8,537 bases of DNA from Bacillota bacterium (GCA_023457875.1 JAEXBC010000002.1:1-8537), one strand, 5' to 3'. Counted from the first letter of the stretch, positions 1-6,735 are shown. Notes: generated from the letters alone by a model not told the origin. Program-made: numbers and translations.

Positions 1-174
1 AATTGCCTATATTATATATAATATACTATCATCTATTTTGAAACTTAAGAATTAATTTACCTTTGACGTGGTTATATATTTTTCATGATGTGCCCAATAA
101 GTAAGGTTTTATAGGATAGTCATGTGCCGTATAACTTTTTTCAAGTGATACCTTCTGGCTTGATTATTATTGAA
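1..174. other. Gene-free AT-rich left edge
   Basis: I see no credible coding region on either strand. The only structure is an 18-bp perfect palindrome made entirely of A and T (8-25), which is not surprising at this base composition. At 113-122 there is a 10-base match (AGGATAGTCA) to the right end of the structured repeat core found elsewhere in the window; it may be a scrap of a fourth copy or chance. Confidence 0.5.
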
Positions 175-541
175 AGGCTTTTGGAGAAATAGTGAGTGGT
201 GGGAAGGATGGACTTTTTGGGATTGAAGAAATAGAGGCTTAGGGCAAATACGGACTTGTGAGCATTATGGACTTTGCGGAATTTGAAGGAATGAAAGCTT
301 GGGGCAAATACAGGCTTGTGAGCATTATGAACTTAAGGAATTGAATAAGTAGAAACTTGGGTTAATACAAACTTATATACAGTATAGACTTGAGGAATTG
401 GAGGAATGTAGATTTGCGCCAAATGCCAATTTATGAGCAATTTGAACTTTGGGGATTGAATAAATAGAGATTAGTACCAAATATAAACTTGAGGGCGGTA
501 TGAACTTTTAGGGCTTAAAAGATAGGCGGTATAGGCTTAAG
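175..541 (-). repeat. Higher-order tandem repeat array, ~58-bp units
   Basis: Five consecutive degenerate units can be laid out at 211-269, 270-329, 330-386, 387-444 and 445-502 (59, 60, 57, 58 and 58 bp), with a partial unit before (about 175-210) and after (503-541). Each unit starts RACTTNNGGRATTGAA and is itself three related sub-units of roughly 22, 18 and 18 bp, each beginning with a variant of RRRCTT. Units 1 and 2 share GGGCAAATAC and CTTGTGAGCATTATG nearly exactly; later units are more worn. Read on the minus strand, the sub-units match the 15-18 bp repeats that follow copies B and C of the structured element: CACAAGCCT occurs in both, and TTTCTTCAATCCC resembles TTTCTTCATCCC. The array is therefore the expanded 3' tail of copy A, not a separate satellite. 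No open frame runs through it. Confidence 0.75.
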
Positions 542-545
542 AAAA

Positions 546-736
546 GGGTGAGAAACTCTGACTATCCTCCGCTGCTCCGCTCCGCATTTCTACAGGTGCT
601 AAGCTTCACTTTTGGGATGAACGCTTGAAACTCGCTGCGCTCAAACAGTCAAGCTAAAACCCATCCCAAAAGCTTGCCAAGCACCTGTACGAAATACTAC
701 GAAGTCGCTACTTCGGACAGCCAGAGCCCCTCACCC
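546..736 (-). repeat. Structured repeat element, copy A core (inverted)
   Basis: This is the minus-strand counterpart of the cores at 4803-4998 and 6946-7145, clearly homologous but more diverged. On the minus strand the outer stem pairs 715-728 with 554-567, all 14 positions paired with four G-U wobbles, and is extended by GGGTGAG/CTCACCC (730-736 with 546-552). An inner stem pairs 661-688 with about 592-618 and is better matched than in the other copies (GGTGC with GCACC). A small perfect hairpin, CGAAGT-AGCG-ACTTCG, sits just inside the outer stem (about 699-714). The upstream flank with the CAAATTGT dyad seen in copies B and C is not recognisable here, so copy A may lack its promoter. Family identity is unknown to me. 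Confidence 0.8.
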
Positions 737-908
737 CTTATATAAGCTCATATGTGGTATTGGCTCTTGCTTTTAAATCTGTTAAGCCTTTTTTCCATTA
801 TTATCTCTTTGCAAAAAAATTCTCTTAAAACTCACGCCATCAGGTAAATAACTCATGCTTACAAAAGAAAGCTTTACCAGTAATTAAATTTTCTGTTCTC
901 TCATATCA
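737..908. other. AT-rich spacer downstream of the HEPN-like gene
   Basis: No gene supported. It lies 3' of the minus-strand gene ending at 909 and, in element orientation, upstream of copy A. Only the stretch next to the core (minus strand GAGCTTATATAAGGGG) resembles the flanks of copies B and C. A 24-codon minus-strand frame exists but lacks a clear ribosome binding site. No convincing intrinsic terminator for the 909-2147 gene was found. Confidence 0.4.
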
Positions 909-2147
909 TTAATAAAAAATAATATTATTCCCTTCAAGTAAATCATTAGGTACTTCTATATCCTTAGTTAACGGATGCCTCATAAACAAAATTCTTATAA
1001 TTCTGATTGCGCCATATGTATCCATCATCAATTTCTTTTGCTTTTCAAATACATCTATATTATAAACATTGCTTGTCAACTCATGTGCAGGTACCTGCCG
1101 AATTTTTCTTATAAATTTTATCGGTTTTATTATTACCTCATCTATGTCAAAATTAGTTTTAGTATTATTTTTAAGCCATTCTGCTAACATTGCTATGCTA
1201 CCCTTATCATTTCCTTTACTATCTTTTCTTGATATCCCTTTGATAGATAATGTATCCTTTTGAAAAGTTTTTATAGAAATATTGTGTACAACTAATTTTT
1301 CTAAAACCAACACAAAATCATAATAATTTTTTAATGTTGGTAACAATATATTTCTATATCCTTCTGGCATATCTGTATAGGATGTGCCATATGTATGAGA
1401 AAATAATTTAGGTATTTCCATCGCATCACATTGCTTATTAATAATTATCATTTCATCTAATAACGCATGAAAGATCCAATACTCAGTGACCCACTCACCC
1501 ATAATAAGGTTCTTAATAAATCCTTTACCTACTTTACATTTATTTTGATTTTCTAATTCAAATCCTTTCCACATCATTTGAATCTTGGGGGATAATTTGG
1601 CTAAATCTGTTACAAATACTGCAATCGCCCGATTTAGCTTTTCTCCTTCCATATAGGCCATTCCGTAATCCTTAATATATTCACTGGTCACATCTTCATC
1701 ATAGAAATCATCTTTAGTGCAAATTTTCCCCCTATACCCATTATCCATTACAAGAAATTTAGGATTATTAATATATCTTTCAAGAATTTCTATATCAAAA
1801 TAAATTATATCAAATTGTCCTCTCCCACTTTGTAAGATTGCCGTATATGGCTTCTGATAATTAACTTCCACTCCCTTTAATGCTTTTTCGGTTGGATAAA
1901 AACAGGTGATACCTTTAGTATTTTTGGCATTAATTATCTGGTGTTCTATAGATAGATTTAAATCAAATCCTCTGATATGTGGATTTAATACATCTGACCC
2001 AGAAATTGCTTCAATAAGTCCTTCCTTAATTAAACTTTCCATTTCATTAATGTCAGACTCATCAATTTGGTAATTAGGTAATCCATTAAAATTACCAGAT
2101 TCTAAATAATAGTTAATAATTTTTTTTAATAAATCACTCTTCAACAT
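909..2147 (-). CDS. Uncharacterised protein with C-terminal HEPN-like motif
   Basis: An intact 412-residue frame. The ATG is preceded by AGGTGGGGAG at 5-nt spacing, a good ribosome binding site. There is no signal peptide or membrane segment, so it is probably cytosolic. The N-terminal ~100 residues are acidic and may be a helical/winged region. Residues ~80-210 form a mixed alpha/beta block. The C-terminal third is helical and contains IRKIRQVPAHEL, giving R350-x4-H355, the R-x4-6-H signature of HEPN domains, many of which are metal-independent RNases of toxin or antiphage systems. It ends in another helical stretch with a second RH pair. The overall pattern, including the aromatic FDIEILERY segment and the RQ-PAH motif, resembles a family of uncharacterised bacterial proteins I recall only loosely. 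RNase activity is inference from one motif. It is transcribed alone, away from the IS remnant. No antitoxin-like partner is visible next to it. Confidence 0.8.
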   Translation of the reverse strand: MLKSDLLKKIINYYLESGNFNGLPNYQIDESDINEMESLIKEGLIEAISGSDVLNPHIRGFDLNLSIEHQIINAKNTKGITCFYPTEKALKGVEVNYQKPYTAILQSGRGQFDIIYFDIEILERYINNPKFLVMDNGYRGKICTKDDFYDEDVTSEYIKDYGMAYMEGEKLNRAIAVFVTDLAKLSPKIQMMWKGFELENQNKCKVGKGFIKNLIMGEWVTEYWIFHALLDEMIIINKQCDAMEIPKLFSHTYGTSYTDMPEGYRNILLPTLKNYYDFVLVLEKLVVHNISIKTFQKDTLSIKGISRKDSKGNDKGSIAMLAEWLKNNTKTNFDIDEVIIKPIKFIRKIRQVPAHELTSNVYNIDVFEKQKKLMMDTYGAIRIIRILFMRHPLTKDIEVPNDLLEGNNIIFY

Positions 2148-2149
2148 AA

Positions 2150-2297
2150 TTTCTCCCCACCTTAAAATAAATAGAAATTTATTAGTTATTCCATTTTTAG
2201 CGGTTATTTTGTTTGTCTAATTATTTATGATCAAAACTTTTGTTCACCATAAGCGTAAAATTAGCAATAAATCTTTACAGCAAGAAATACTATAAAA
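2150..2297. other. Divergent intergenic region
   Basis: AT-rich DNA between the divergent HEPN-like gene and the transposase remnant. It must hold the promoter of the minus-strand gene, but I see no hexamer pair strong enough to name. The left end of the insertion sequence should also lie here; its exact terminal inverted repeat cannot be placed because the right end is missing. Confidence 0.35.
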
Positions 2298-2349
2298 ATG
2301 GGAAACCTCTATAGTCTAGTTACCATACAAAACTTAGGAGGTTTCCCAT
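2298..2349 (+). promoter_or_regulatory. Hairpin hiding the transposase RBS and start
   Basis: ATGGGAAACCTC (2298-2309) and GAGGTTTCCCAT (2338-2349) are perfect 12-bp inverted repeats separated by 28 nt. The right arm contains part of the GGAGG ribosome binding site and the first two bases of the ATG at 2348. A transcript entering from upstream would fold this stem and block initiation, while one starting inside the loop would not. The same arrangement limits transposase expression from read-through transcripts in known insertion sequences such as IS10. Confidence 0.6.
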
Positions 2350-3086
2350 GCATATTGCAATGTTAGTATTTCGACTTTTTAAACTTTTTATACCATCTAT
2401 TATAGAAAAAATTGCAAAACCATCTGGTTTTATGAAATGTCATTCTAAACTTCTGCCCGAAACCTTTGCAAAAGAAATGACTTTAGGACTTTTAGATTCT
2501 AAAATTATTACGGAAGAAGTTGTTGCTGAAAAATGTGCTGCCATTCAAAACGGCGTTTCTTTGAGCAAACAAGCTATCGGAGCTAGGTTACATGATGGTA
2601 TTCCTTCTCTAAAAGAATTACTTAAAAAAGCCTTTTCATTAATCTATAGTAATGCCTTAGAAAATCATTCTTCACTACTATTAAAATATTTCTCTGATGT
2701 TAAACTTCTAGATGCAACAACCATTTCTTTACCAACCAAGTGGCTGGTGACTATTTTGGAATGGGTGGACGTAACGCTAAGTCATCTCTTAAGGTTCAAA
2801 CACTTTATAGTGCCATTAATCATTCCATCACCTGCTTTGATATTACTTTAGGGGTTACCCATAATACTTTAGCTTTACCTAAAGTGACAGAAGTACTTTC
2901 AGAAAACAAACTATTTTTAGCTGATCTAGGGTATGTTGATACTAAGTATCTTCAGAAAATAGAAGAGAAGAATTTTTCATTAGTCGTATCAAGGCAAATG
3001 CTAATTTGTTTGAAATAGTTTCTGATAAATACGATATTTATGAGCAGCTTAACGTAGTTGCAATACTTAAGCATTTCTATGATTAA
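2348..3086 (+). pseudogene. IS4-family transposase remnant, frameshifted and truncated
   Basis: Three frames join into one protein. The first runs from ATG 2348 to about 2739 and ends in LLDATTISLPTK, with the first catalytic Asp at residue 122. The second continues from about 2740 with AGDYFGMGGRNAKSSLKVQ and FLADLGYVD, which holds the second Asp. The third resumes near 2973-2985 as FFISRIKANANLFEIVSDKYDIY and stops at 3084-3086. This order is that of the IS4-type DDE transposase domain. Each shift is a net one-base loss; the second is explained by T6 becoming T5 at 2973-2977. The product would be ~246 residues, well short of the ~400 usual for the family. The C-terminal segment with the third acidic catalytic residue and the right terminal repeat are gone, so the element should be immobile. 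It ends 5 bp before the stop of the convergent metallophosphoesterase gene. Confidence 0.85.
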
Positions 3087-3091
3087 ATATT

Positions 3092-4626
3092 CTAATATAC
3101 ACCCATACCTTTAAATTCAAACTTCATCGTGGTTTCACCAGTAATTTTCATTAAATATTTCTCACCTCTATTCATAGATGAAGGTATGATTTTTATCTCA
3201 CAATTACTCTCATATTTTATCGGAACAACTGTTTTATCCTTTACTCTTACGATATTAAAATTGAAATCATCTTTTGTAGCAATTAATTCACCATTTACAT
3301 ACTTCTTACTCCAAAATGTACATCATTACGTGTTCTAACTGAAAAGTCATAGTAAGATTTTTCGTCATATGTTAAGTCGTATTTGTAAACTCCATGCGTT
3401 GTAGTATCCATGCCAATTACCTTCCAAATAGCTTTTGATAAAACAAATCTGTTATGTTCTTTAATCGAATCTGAGTATTCATTGTTACATACTATACATG
3501 TCAAATCCCCTGTAACCACAGAAATTGCTCCCAAATGCTCCTCGCCAAATATTATTTGATTTTTAGGAACTTGGCAGCTAAACTGGCATATCCTACCATC
3601 TATCACAATTTTGATAGTCAACGGAAATTTTTCACCATGTAATAACGTGTTCTGAGAAAAATCATAAGATAAGGTTGATCCATCTTTTGTGAAATGCGTA
3701 TAGTCGCTCCAATTGTTATTATCCCATGTATAAGCTGTAATTTTAACAGTATTGTCTACAGAACAAACTTCTCCTATTTCAAAACCAGTCTTTACTCCAC
3801 TATCTTCACTAATACATCCAACAGTAATTTGACGAATATCTCCCTGTTTTTCACACCACAAATCATGACTATGTCCACATAAATACAAACATACCTTGTT
3901 ATCTTCAAACATACTGATGATTTTTCTTCGCTCTGTTGGTTCAAAAAATTCTAATCCTCTATGTCCCAAGACAATTGTAGGTTTTTGTGTCTGCTTTACA
4001 TCATAAAGCAATGAAAAAATATAATTGCTCCCAACAATTATTGTTCCTATATCATTCTCGCATTGCGTACCATCATTTACTGTCACAATCTCTCCTGAAA
4101 CCAATTCCGTGTTAACCAGCATAACATTACAATCATTATATTGATACATTCTATGCGGATTTACCTTATACGCCTCAAACAATTCATCTGCGCACTTGCC
4201 ATAAAGTTGATTAAGTACTCGTTTATAAAATGTAAATGCTTGAACTAAATCTGAGGTATCTTCAAAAGTTCCATTTTTAGAACTATAAGCATTCTTAGTT
4301 TTACGAATTAATTGTGGTCGATTATTTATGTCTCGATTCAAGTCGTGATTGCCAGGAACACAGAGAATGTCTTTAGAATCTACTATTCCTACCCTGTTTG
4401 CAATCTCAAGGATATACTGAGCAACTTTTTGTGCATTTTCATCAGTATCATCTTGTCGCTTAGCATCTCGAAAATCTCCTGTAAAAAAAAGTTTATCCAC
4501 CTGAATTTTTTCTCGACTTAAGAATTTCTTAATTTTTTCACGCAAATAATTCGTATCAGTTCCATCCTGTAACGGATTAAAATGTAAGTCTGATAAATGT
4601 ACCACTTCATTGATACCCCGCCTCAT
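3092..4626 (-). CDS. Calcineurin-like metallophosphoesterase, frameshifted near C terminus
   Basis: The N-terminal ~260 residues carry the complete two-metal phosphoesterase signature: D13-x-H15 (HLSDLH), G-D51 (FTGDFRD), G-N93-H94-D95 (PGNHD), G-H222 (LGHRG) and G-H252-S-H254. It should hydrolyse a phosphomonoester or phosphodiester; the substrate cannot be read from sequence. The remaining ~190 residues are beta-rich with no domain I recognise. The uninterrupted frame stops at 3295 after 443 residues, but the next frame continues at once with KKYVNGELIATKDDF and runs to a TAG at 3092-3094. One extra T in the run read as AAAA on the plus strand at 3313-3316 restores a ~511-residue protein reading VHFWSKKYVNGE across the joint. 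No signal peptide. The ATG at 4626 lacks a clear RBS; a GTG seven codons in, behind GAGGCGGGG, is a plausible alternative. A TATAAT on the edge of repeat copy B lies upstream. Confidence 0.8.
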
Positions 4627-4663
4627 TCAATAAATAATTAAATAATCCCTATGGTATAAAACA

Positions 4664-4669
4664 ATTATA
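4664..4669 (-). promoter_or_regulatory. Candidate -10 for the metallophosphoesterase gene
   Basis: A perfect TATAAT on the minus strand, about 38 bp upstream of the ATG at 4626, would start a transcript with a ~30-nt leader. No good -35 lies 16-18 bp upstream; the sequence there is only A+T. The hexamer sits inside the left edge of repeat copy B, and the same hexamer occurs at the equivalent place in copy C, so the promoter would be supplied by the repeat. Confidence 0.4.
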
Positions 4670-4736
4670 TCATATTTGTTTAAATATTTAATATTGTTTG
4701 ACATATTTTCTTGTTACTTAAGTGCTTTTCCTTTTG

Positions 4737-4761
4737 CAAATTGTCTGTATACTACAATTTG
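4737..4761 (+). promoter_or_regulatory. Perfect dyad with -10-like spacer, copy B
   Basis: CAAATTGT (4737-4744) and ACAATTTG (4754-4761) are perfect 8-bp inverted repeats around a 9-bp spacer ending in TATACT. The same arms, with a different spacer ending in TATAAT, occur in copy C at 6882-6906. Conserved arms around a -10-like hexamer fit an operator overlapping a promoter that would transcribe the core starting some 40 bp downstream. No -35 consensus is evident, so activity may need another factor. Confidence 0.4.
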
Positions 4762-4802
4762 GTTTTATATAGATACAAAATTATTACACAAAAGCTTATA
4801 TA

Positions 4803-4998
4803 GAGGAGAGGCTCTGGCTGTCCGTAGGGGCGACTTCGGAGTATTTCGTACAGGTGCTTAGCAAGCTTTTGGGATGGCACTTAGCTTGACTGTCTGAGCG
4901 GAGCGAGTTTCAAGCGTTCATCCAAAAAGTGAAGCTTAGCAACTGTAGAAATGCGGAGTGGAGCACCGTAGGATAGTCAGAGACTCGTGCCTCTTCCC
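4803..4998 (+). ncRNA. Candidate structured RNA core, copy B
   Basis: Outer stem: 4810-4823 pairs with 4971-4984, 14 positions with two G-U wobbles and one mismatch; GAGGAGAG at 4803-4810 can extend it with CCTCTTCC near 4990-4997. Inner stem: 4850-4876 (ACAGGTGCT...GGGATG) pairs with 4919-4946, broken by small bulges. Apical hairpin: GCTTGA (4884-4889) with TCAAGC (4910-4915). A further small hairpin, CGG...CCG, lies at about 4954-4969. The fold is favourable on the plus strand, where pairs that would be C-A on the other strand are G-U. I cannot assign it to a known RNA family, and a DNA-level role in transposition or recombination remains possible. Confidence 0.45.
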
Positions 4999-5017
4999 CA
5001 CGCTGATACCGTAATTT

Positions 5018-5116
5018 CTTCATCCCTAAAAGCCTCTACTTCCCACAGGCCTCTAATTGCACAAGCCTTCATTTTACACACCTCTTTATTTTTCACACGT
5101 CTATTTCAAAGCCCCC
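5018..5116 (+). repeat. Short 15-18 bp tandem sub-repeats, copy B tail
   Basis: Six degenerate units fit at 5018-5035, 5036-5052, 5053-5068, 5069-5083, 5084-5100 and 5101-5116, with an approximate consensus CTAATTNCACAAGCCT. The first, CTTCATCCCTAAAAGCCT, and the third, CTAATTGCACAAGCCT, have direct counterparts in the 58-bp units at 211-502 read on the minus strand. Confidence 0.6.
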
Positions 5117-5130
5117 CTACAAAAGCAGGC

Positions 5131-5174
5131 AATAAAAAATCCCCTCTTGTCTGTGCATACTCAAGGGGGGATTT
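5131..5174 (-). terminator. Rho-independent terminator of the sigma/anti-sigma operon
   Basis: A 13-bp stem (5137-5149 with 5162-5174, one non-Watson-Crick position) encloses a 12-nt loop. On the minus strand the hairpin is followed by TTTTTTATT (5139 down to 5131). It lies about 105 bp past the anti-sigma stop codon. It is G-rich enough to hinder plus-strand transcripts as well, although the T-run on that side is short. Confidence 0.7.
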
Positions 5175-5278
5175 CCTATATAATATCGACGTATAATAAA
5201 AAGTTCTTTTCAAGGAATTGTGAATCAAATTCTCTTACCAAATTGGCATTTATTAGCTTCGCGTTATACTCATCCTAA

Positions 5279-6166
5279 CTAGTGCCCAATTTTTGAATGT
5301 TTCATTGAGTACAAAATATAAAACAGAAAATAAATAGGTATTATTAAAATCAAAATCAAATAAAAATCACGAGTTGCCGCATATGAAGTGGCATTAAAGC
5401 CTGTAATCATAACATGACTTATAAAGTAAGAAACAGGAGCCAATAGTATCTTTACTATGACCACTCTAACCTTTTCTCTCCTTCTGAATATTAGAAGGCA
5501 CACTACCAAAGCAAGTATAAGGACGATATCAATCGTCATATAGTAATTTAAAAACAATCGTGGCAAGGTAATAACACCGCCATTAGAATTTGGATTTTTA
5601 CCGTAGATTACTTGATCCTCTTGTCCTCCATTAGACACATAATAAATCGTACTTACTTCTTCATGATTCGGGTTTACAGTTATGGTTTGAGATTTTGTAG
5701 CCCCAGTTATTTCATTCCATGCTGTGTGATAGATGCTAACATCATAGATGCCTTGCTCCCTTTGTGTGAGTTCGTATTCTCCTACAAAAGAAAGCATTAC
5801 CATGCCATTATTCTCCTCTACAGAAACAATCTCGGCTGATGGCGTATAGGGAATATATTCAGGTGCTGTTAGATAGGCAAATGATAATATGAGCACGATG
5901 GCTGAAATGGTTGCTGAAAGTATTGCTGTATATACTCGCTTTTTCTTTATATCTAAGCCTATTTTTTTCAGAAATGCTATGTCATCTTTTTCAGTTATGA
6001 CAGCTGTAGGTGTTTCTAAATCGGATTTTAATAAGGATAGTTCCTTTTTACAATCATTACAATTTAGTAGATGTTCTTCAACAAGTTCCTTTGTATCTTC
6101 GCTGACAATGTTATCCGCATATAAAGGCAAGATATCTTTTATAATGTTGCAACTTATTTTATTCAC
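5279..6166 (-). CDS. Membrane anti-sigma factor with zinc-finger (zf-HC2) domain
   Basis: 295 residues. The N-terminal cytoplasmic domain has the ZAS pattern C6...H32-x3-C36-x2-C39 (EEHLLNCNDCKKEL), which in this family binds zinc and sequesters the cognate ECF sigma factor. A first membrane helix spans about residues 79-101, followed by an extracytoplasmic region of ~105 residues (about 102-207) that probably senses the signal. Three more hydrophobic segments follow near 208-228, 234-255 and 267-287, so the protein is a four-helix membrane protein rather than the simplest single-helix type. It starts with GTG behind GGAGGG at 8-nt spacing and overlaps the sigma gene by 8 bp, so translation is probably coupled and the two proteins made in step. 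Release of the sigma factor by regulated proteolysis or conformational change is known for relatives but not shown here. Confidence 0.9.
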   Translation of the reverse strand: MNKISCNIIKDILPLYADNIVSEDTKELVEEHLLNCNDCKKELSLLKSDLETPTAVITEKDDIAFLKKIGLDIKKKRVYTAILSATISAIVLILSFAYLTAPEYIPYTPSAEIVSVEENNGMVMLSFVGEYELTQREQGIYDVSIYHTAWNEITGATKSQTITVNPNHEEVSTIYYVSNGGQEDQVIYGKNPNSNGGVITLPRLFLNYYMTIDIVLILALVVCLLIFRRREKVRVVIVKILLAPVSYFISHVMITGFNATSYAATRDFYLILILIIPIYFLFYILYSMKHSKIGH

Positions 6167-6647
6167 TTTGATTGCCCTCCATTTGTTCTAATATTTGCTT
6201 TTTAGCTCGGTAATAAGTAACCCTCGCCCAACTTTCAGTTTTGGTAAAAATTAAGCTGATTTTGTTAAAGGATAGACCACCAAAAAATCTTAGCATAAAG
6301 ACTTCTTTATAGGGTTCGCTCATATGATGTAAGATTTTTAGTATCAAAATAGATTGTTCCTTTAAGATCAAGTTATCTAGAACATTTGTTTTGCCATCCA
6401 CATTGTCCTCAAGTTCGTAAGGCGAGAAAATCTTTTGGCGATTATACTCTGTATAATATGTGTTGCGTGCTATGGTAAATAGCCATGCTCTAATGTCCTT
6501 GCGTCCGTCAAAGGTATGGATGTTCTTTATTGCTTTTAAAAATGTGTCTTGTGTAATATCTTCGGCAAGGGCTTTATTTTGTGACAGACCATACAGAAAT
6601 GCATATACATCTTTGAAATACAATTGATATACTTGTTCAAATTCCAA
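6159..6647 (-). CDS. ECF-family RNA polymerase sigma factor
   Basis: A short sigma-70 relative with only regions 2 and 4. Region 2 includes YFKDVYAFLYGLSQN, the DITQDTFLKAI segment and RAWLFTIARNTY, which bind core polymerase and the -10. Region 4 includes MSEPYKEVFMLRFFGGLS and the recognition helix ending in YYRAKKQIL. A poorly conserved linker joins them. I place the start at TTG 6647 (162 residues, MEFEQVYQLYF), 8 nt after GGAGG; the in-frame TTG at 6653 lies only 2 nt after GGAGG, too close to serve. It is first in a two-gene operon with its anti-sigma factor, the usual autoregulated arrangement. It resembles the small ECF factors of Bacillota, but the regulon is not deducible. The operon lies between direct repeat copies B and C. 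Confidence 0.92.
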   Translation of the reverse strand: MEFEQVYQLYFKDVYAFLYGLSQNKALAEDITQDTFLKAIKNIHTFDGRKDIRAWLFTIARNTYYTEYNRQKIFSPYELEDNVDGKTNVLDNLILKEQSILILKILHHMSEPYKEVFMLRFFGGLSFNKISLIFTKTESWARVTYYRAKKQILEQMEGNQSE

Positions 6648-6676
6648 AGTCAAATCCTCCTTTCACCTCACTAACT

Positions 6677-6699
6677 AATGAAATATAATTTCGTTACAA
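6677..6699 (-). promoter_or_regulatory. Candidate promoter/operator of the sigma operon
   Basis: AATGAAAT (6677-6684) and ATTTCGTT (6688-6695) form an 8-bp inverted repeat with one imperfect position around ATA. On the minus strand GTAACG overlaps its upstream arm and resembles the AAC-containing -35 of ECF promoters, as expected for autoregulation. A CGTC-type -10 is not seen 16-17 bp downstream, so the assignment is tentative. Confidence 0.3.
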
Positions 6700-6706
6700 A
6701 GTTTTT

Positions 6707-6735
6707 AAAAAAAGCTGCCTACAAATGCAGACAGC
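6707..6735 (-). terminator. Intrinsic terminator or attenuator upstream of the sigma gene
   Basis: On the minus strand a 9-bp stem, GCTGTCTGC pairing with GTAGGCAGC (6735 down to 6714) across a 4-nt loop, is followed immediately by seven T (6713-6707). Both wobble pairs are G-U on the minus strand, supporting that direction. It would stop transcripts coming from the acyltransferase side, or from the TATAAT at 6809-6814, before the sigma gene. It could thus insulate the operon or act as an attenuator in a long leader. Confidence 0.7.

Larger units (their letters stand above)
4655..5068 (+). repeat. Interspersed repeat element copy B (full length)
   Basis: Homology to copy C begins at TATAAAACAATTATAT (4655, matching 6800) and continues for about 415 bp to the end of the CACAAGCCT-type sub-repeats (about 5068, matching about 7216). 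In order it contains an outward minus-strand TATAAT, a dyad with -10-like spacer, the structured core, and sub-repeats. By eye, about seven differences separate the 180-bp cores of B and C, while the flanks are more diverged. Plus-strand open frames here (for example 4676-4861) run straight through the structure and are not credible genes. Confidence 0.8.

Noticed and set aside
8..25. 18-bp perfect A/T palindrome
   Set aside because: Expected to arise easily in such AT-rich DNA; no iterons, dnaA boxes or replication gene to suggest an origin.
113..122. AGGATAGTCA matching the right end of the repeat core
   Set aside because: Only ten bases match, with no second arm and little flanking similarity; not enough to call a fourth copy.
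211..502. CRISPR-like or guide-array reading of the 58-bp repeats
   Set aside because: Divergence is spread over the whole unit; there is no constant repeat alternating with unrelated spacers, and no Cas or comparable protein nearby.
780..860. Minus-strand 24-codon frame (MSYLPDGVSFKR...)
   Set aside because: Too short, no convincing ribosome binding site and no recognisable relative.
2298..3086. An intact, mobile insertion sequence
   Set aside because: Two frameshifts, a missing C-terminal catalytic segment and no right terminal repeat.
909..4626. A complete two-gene toxin-antitoxin or antiphage operon
   Set aside because: The two genes are separated by the IS remnant, have separate leaders, and neither contains a recognisable antitoxin or known defence domain set beyond the single HEPN-like motif.
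4803..4998. Retron or group II intron RNA
   Set aside because: No reverse transcriptase is encoded in the window, and I see no intron domain V-like helix.
4676..5196. Plus-strand open frames of 60-73 codons in copy B
   Set aside because: They run through the stem arms and sub-repeats, their near-identical counterpart in copy C is interrupted by stops, and they lack ribosome binding sites.
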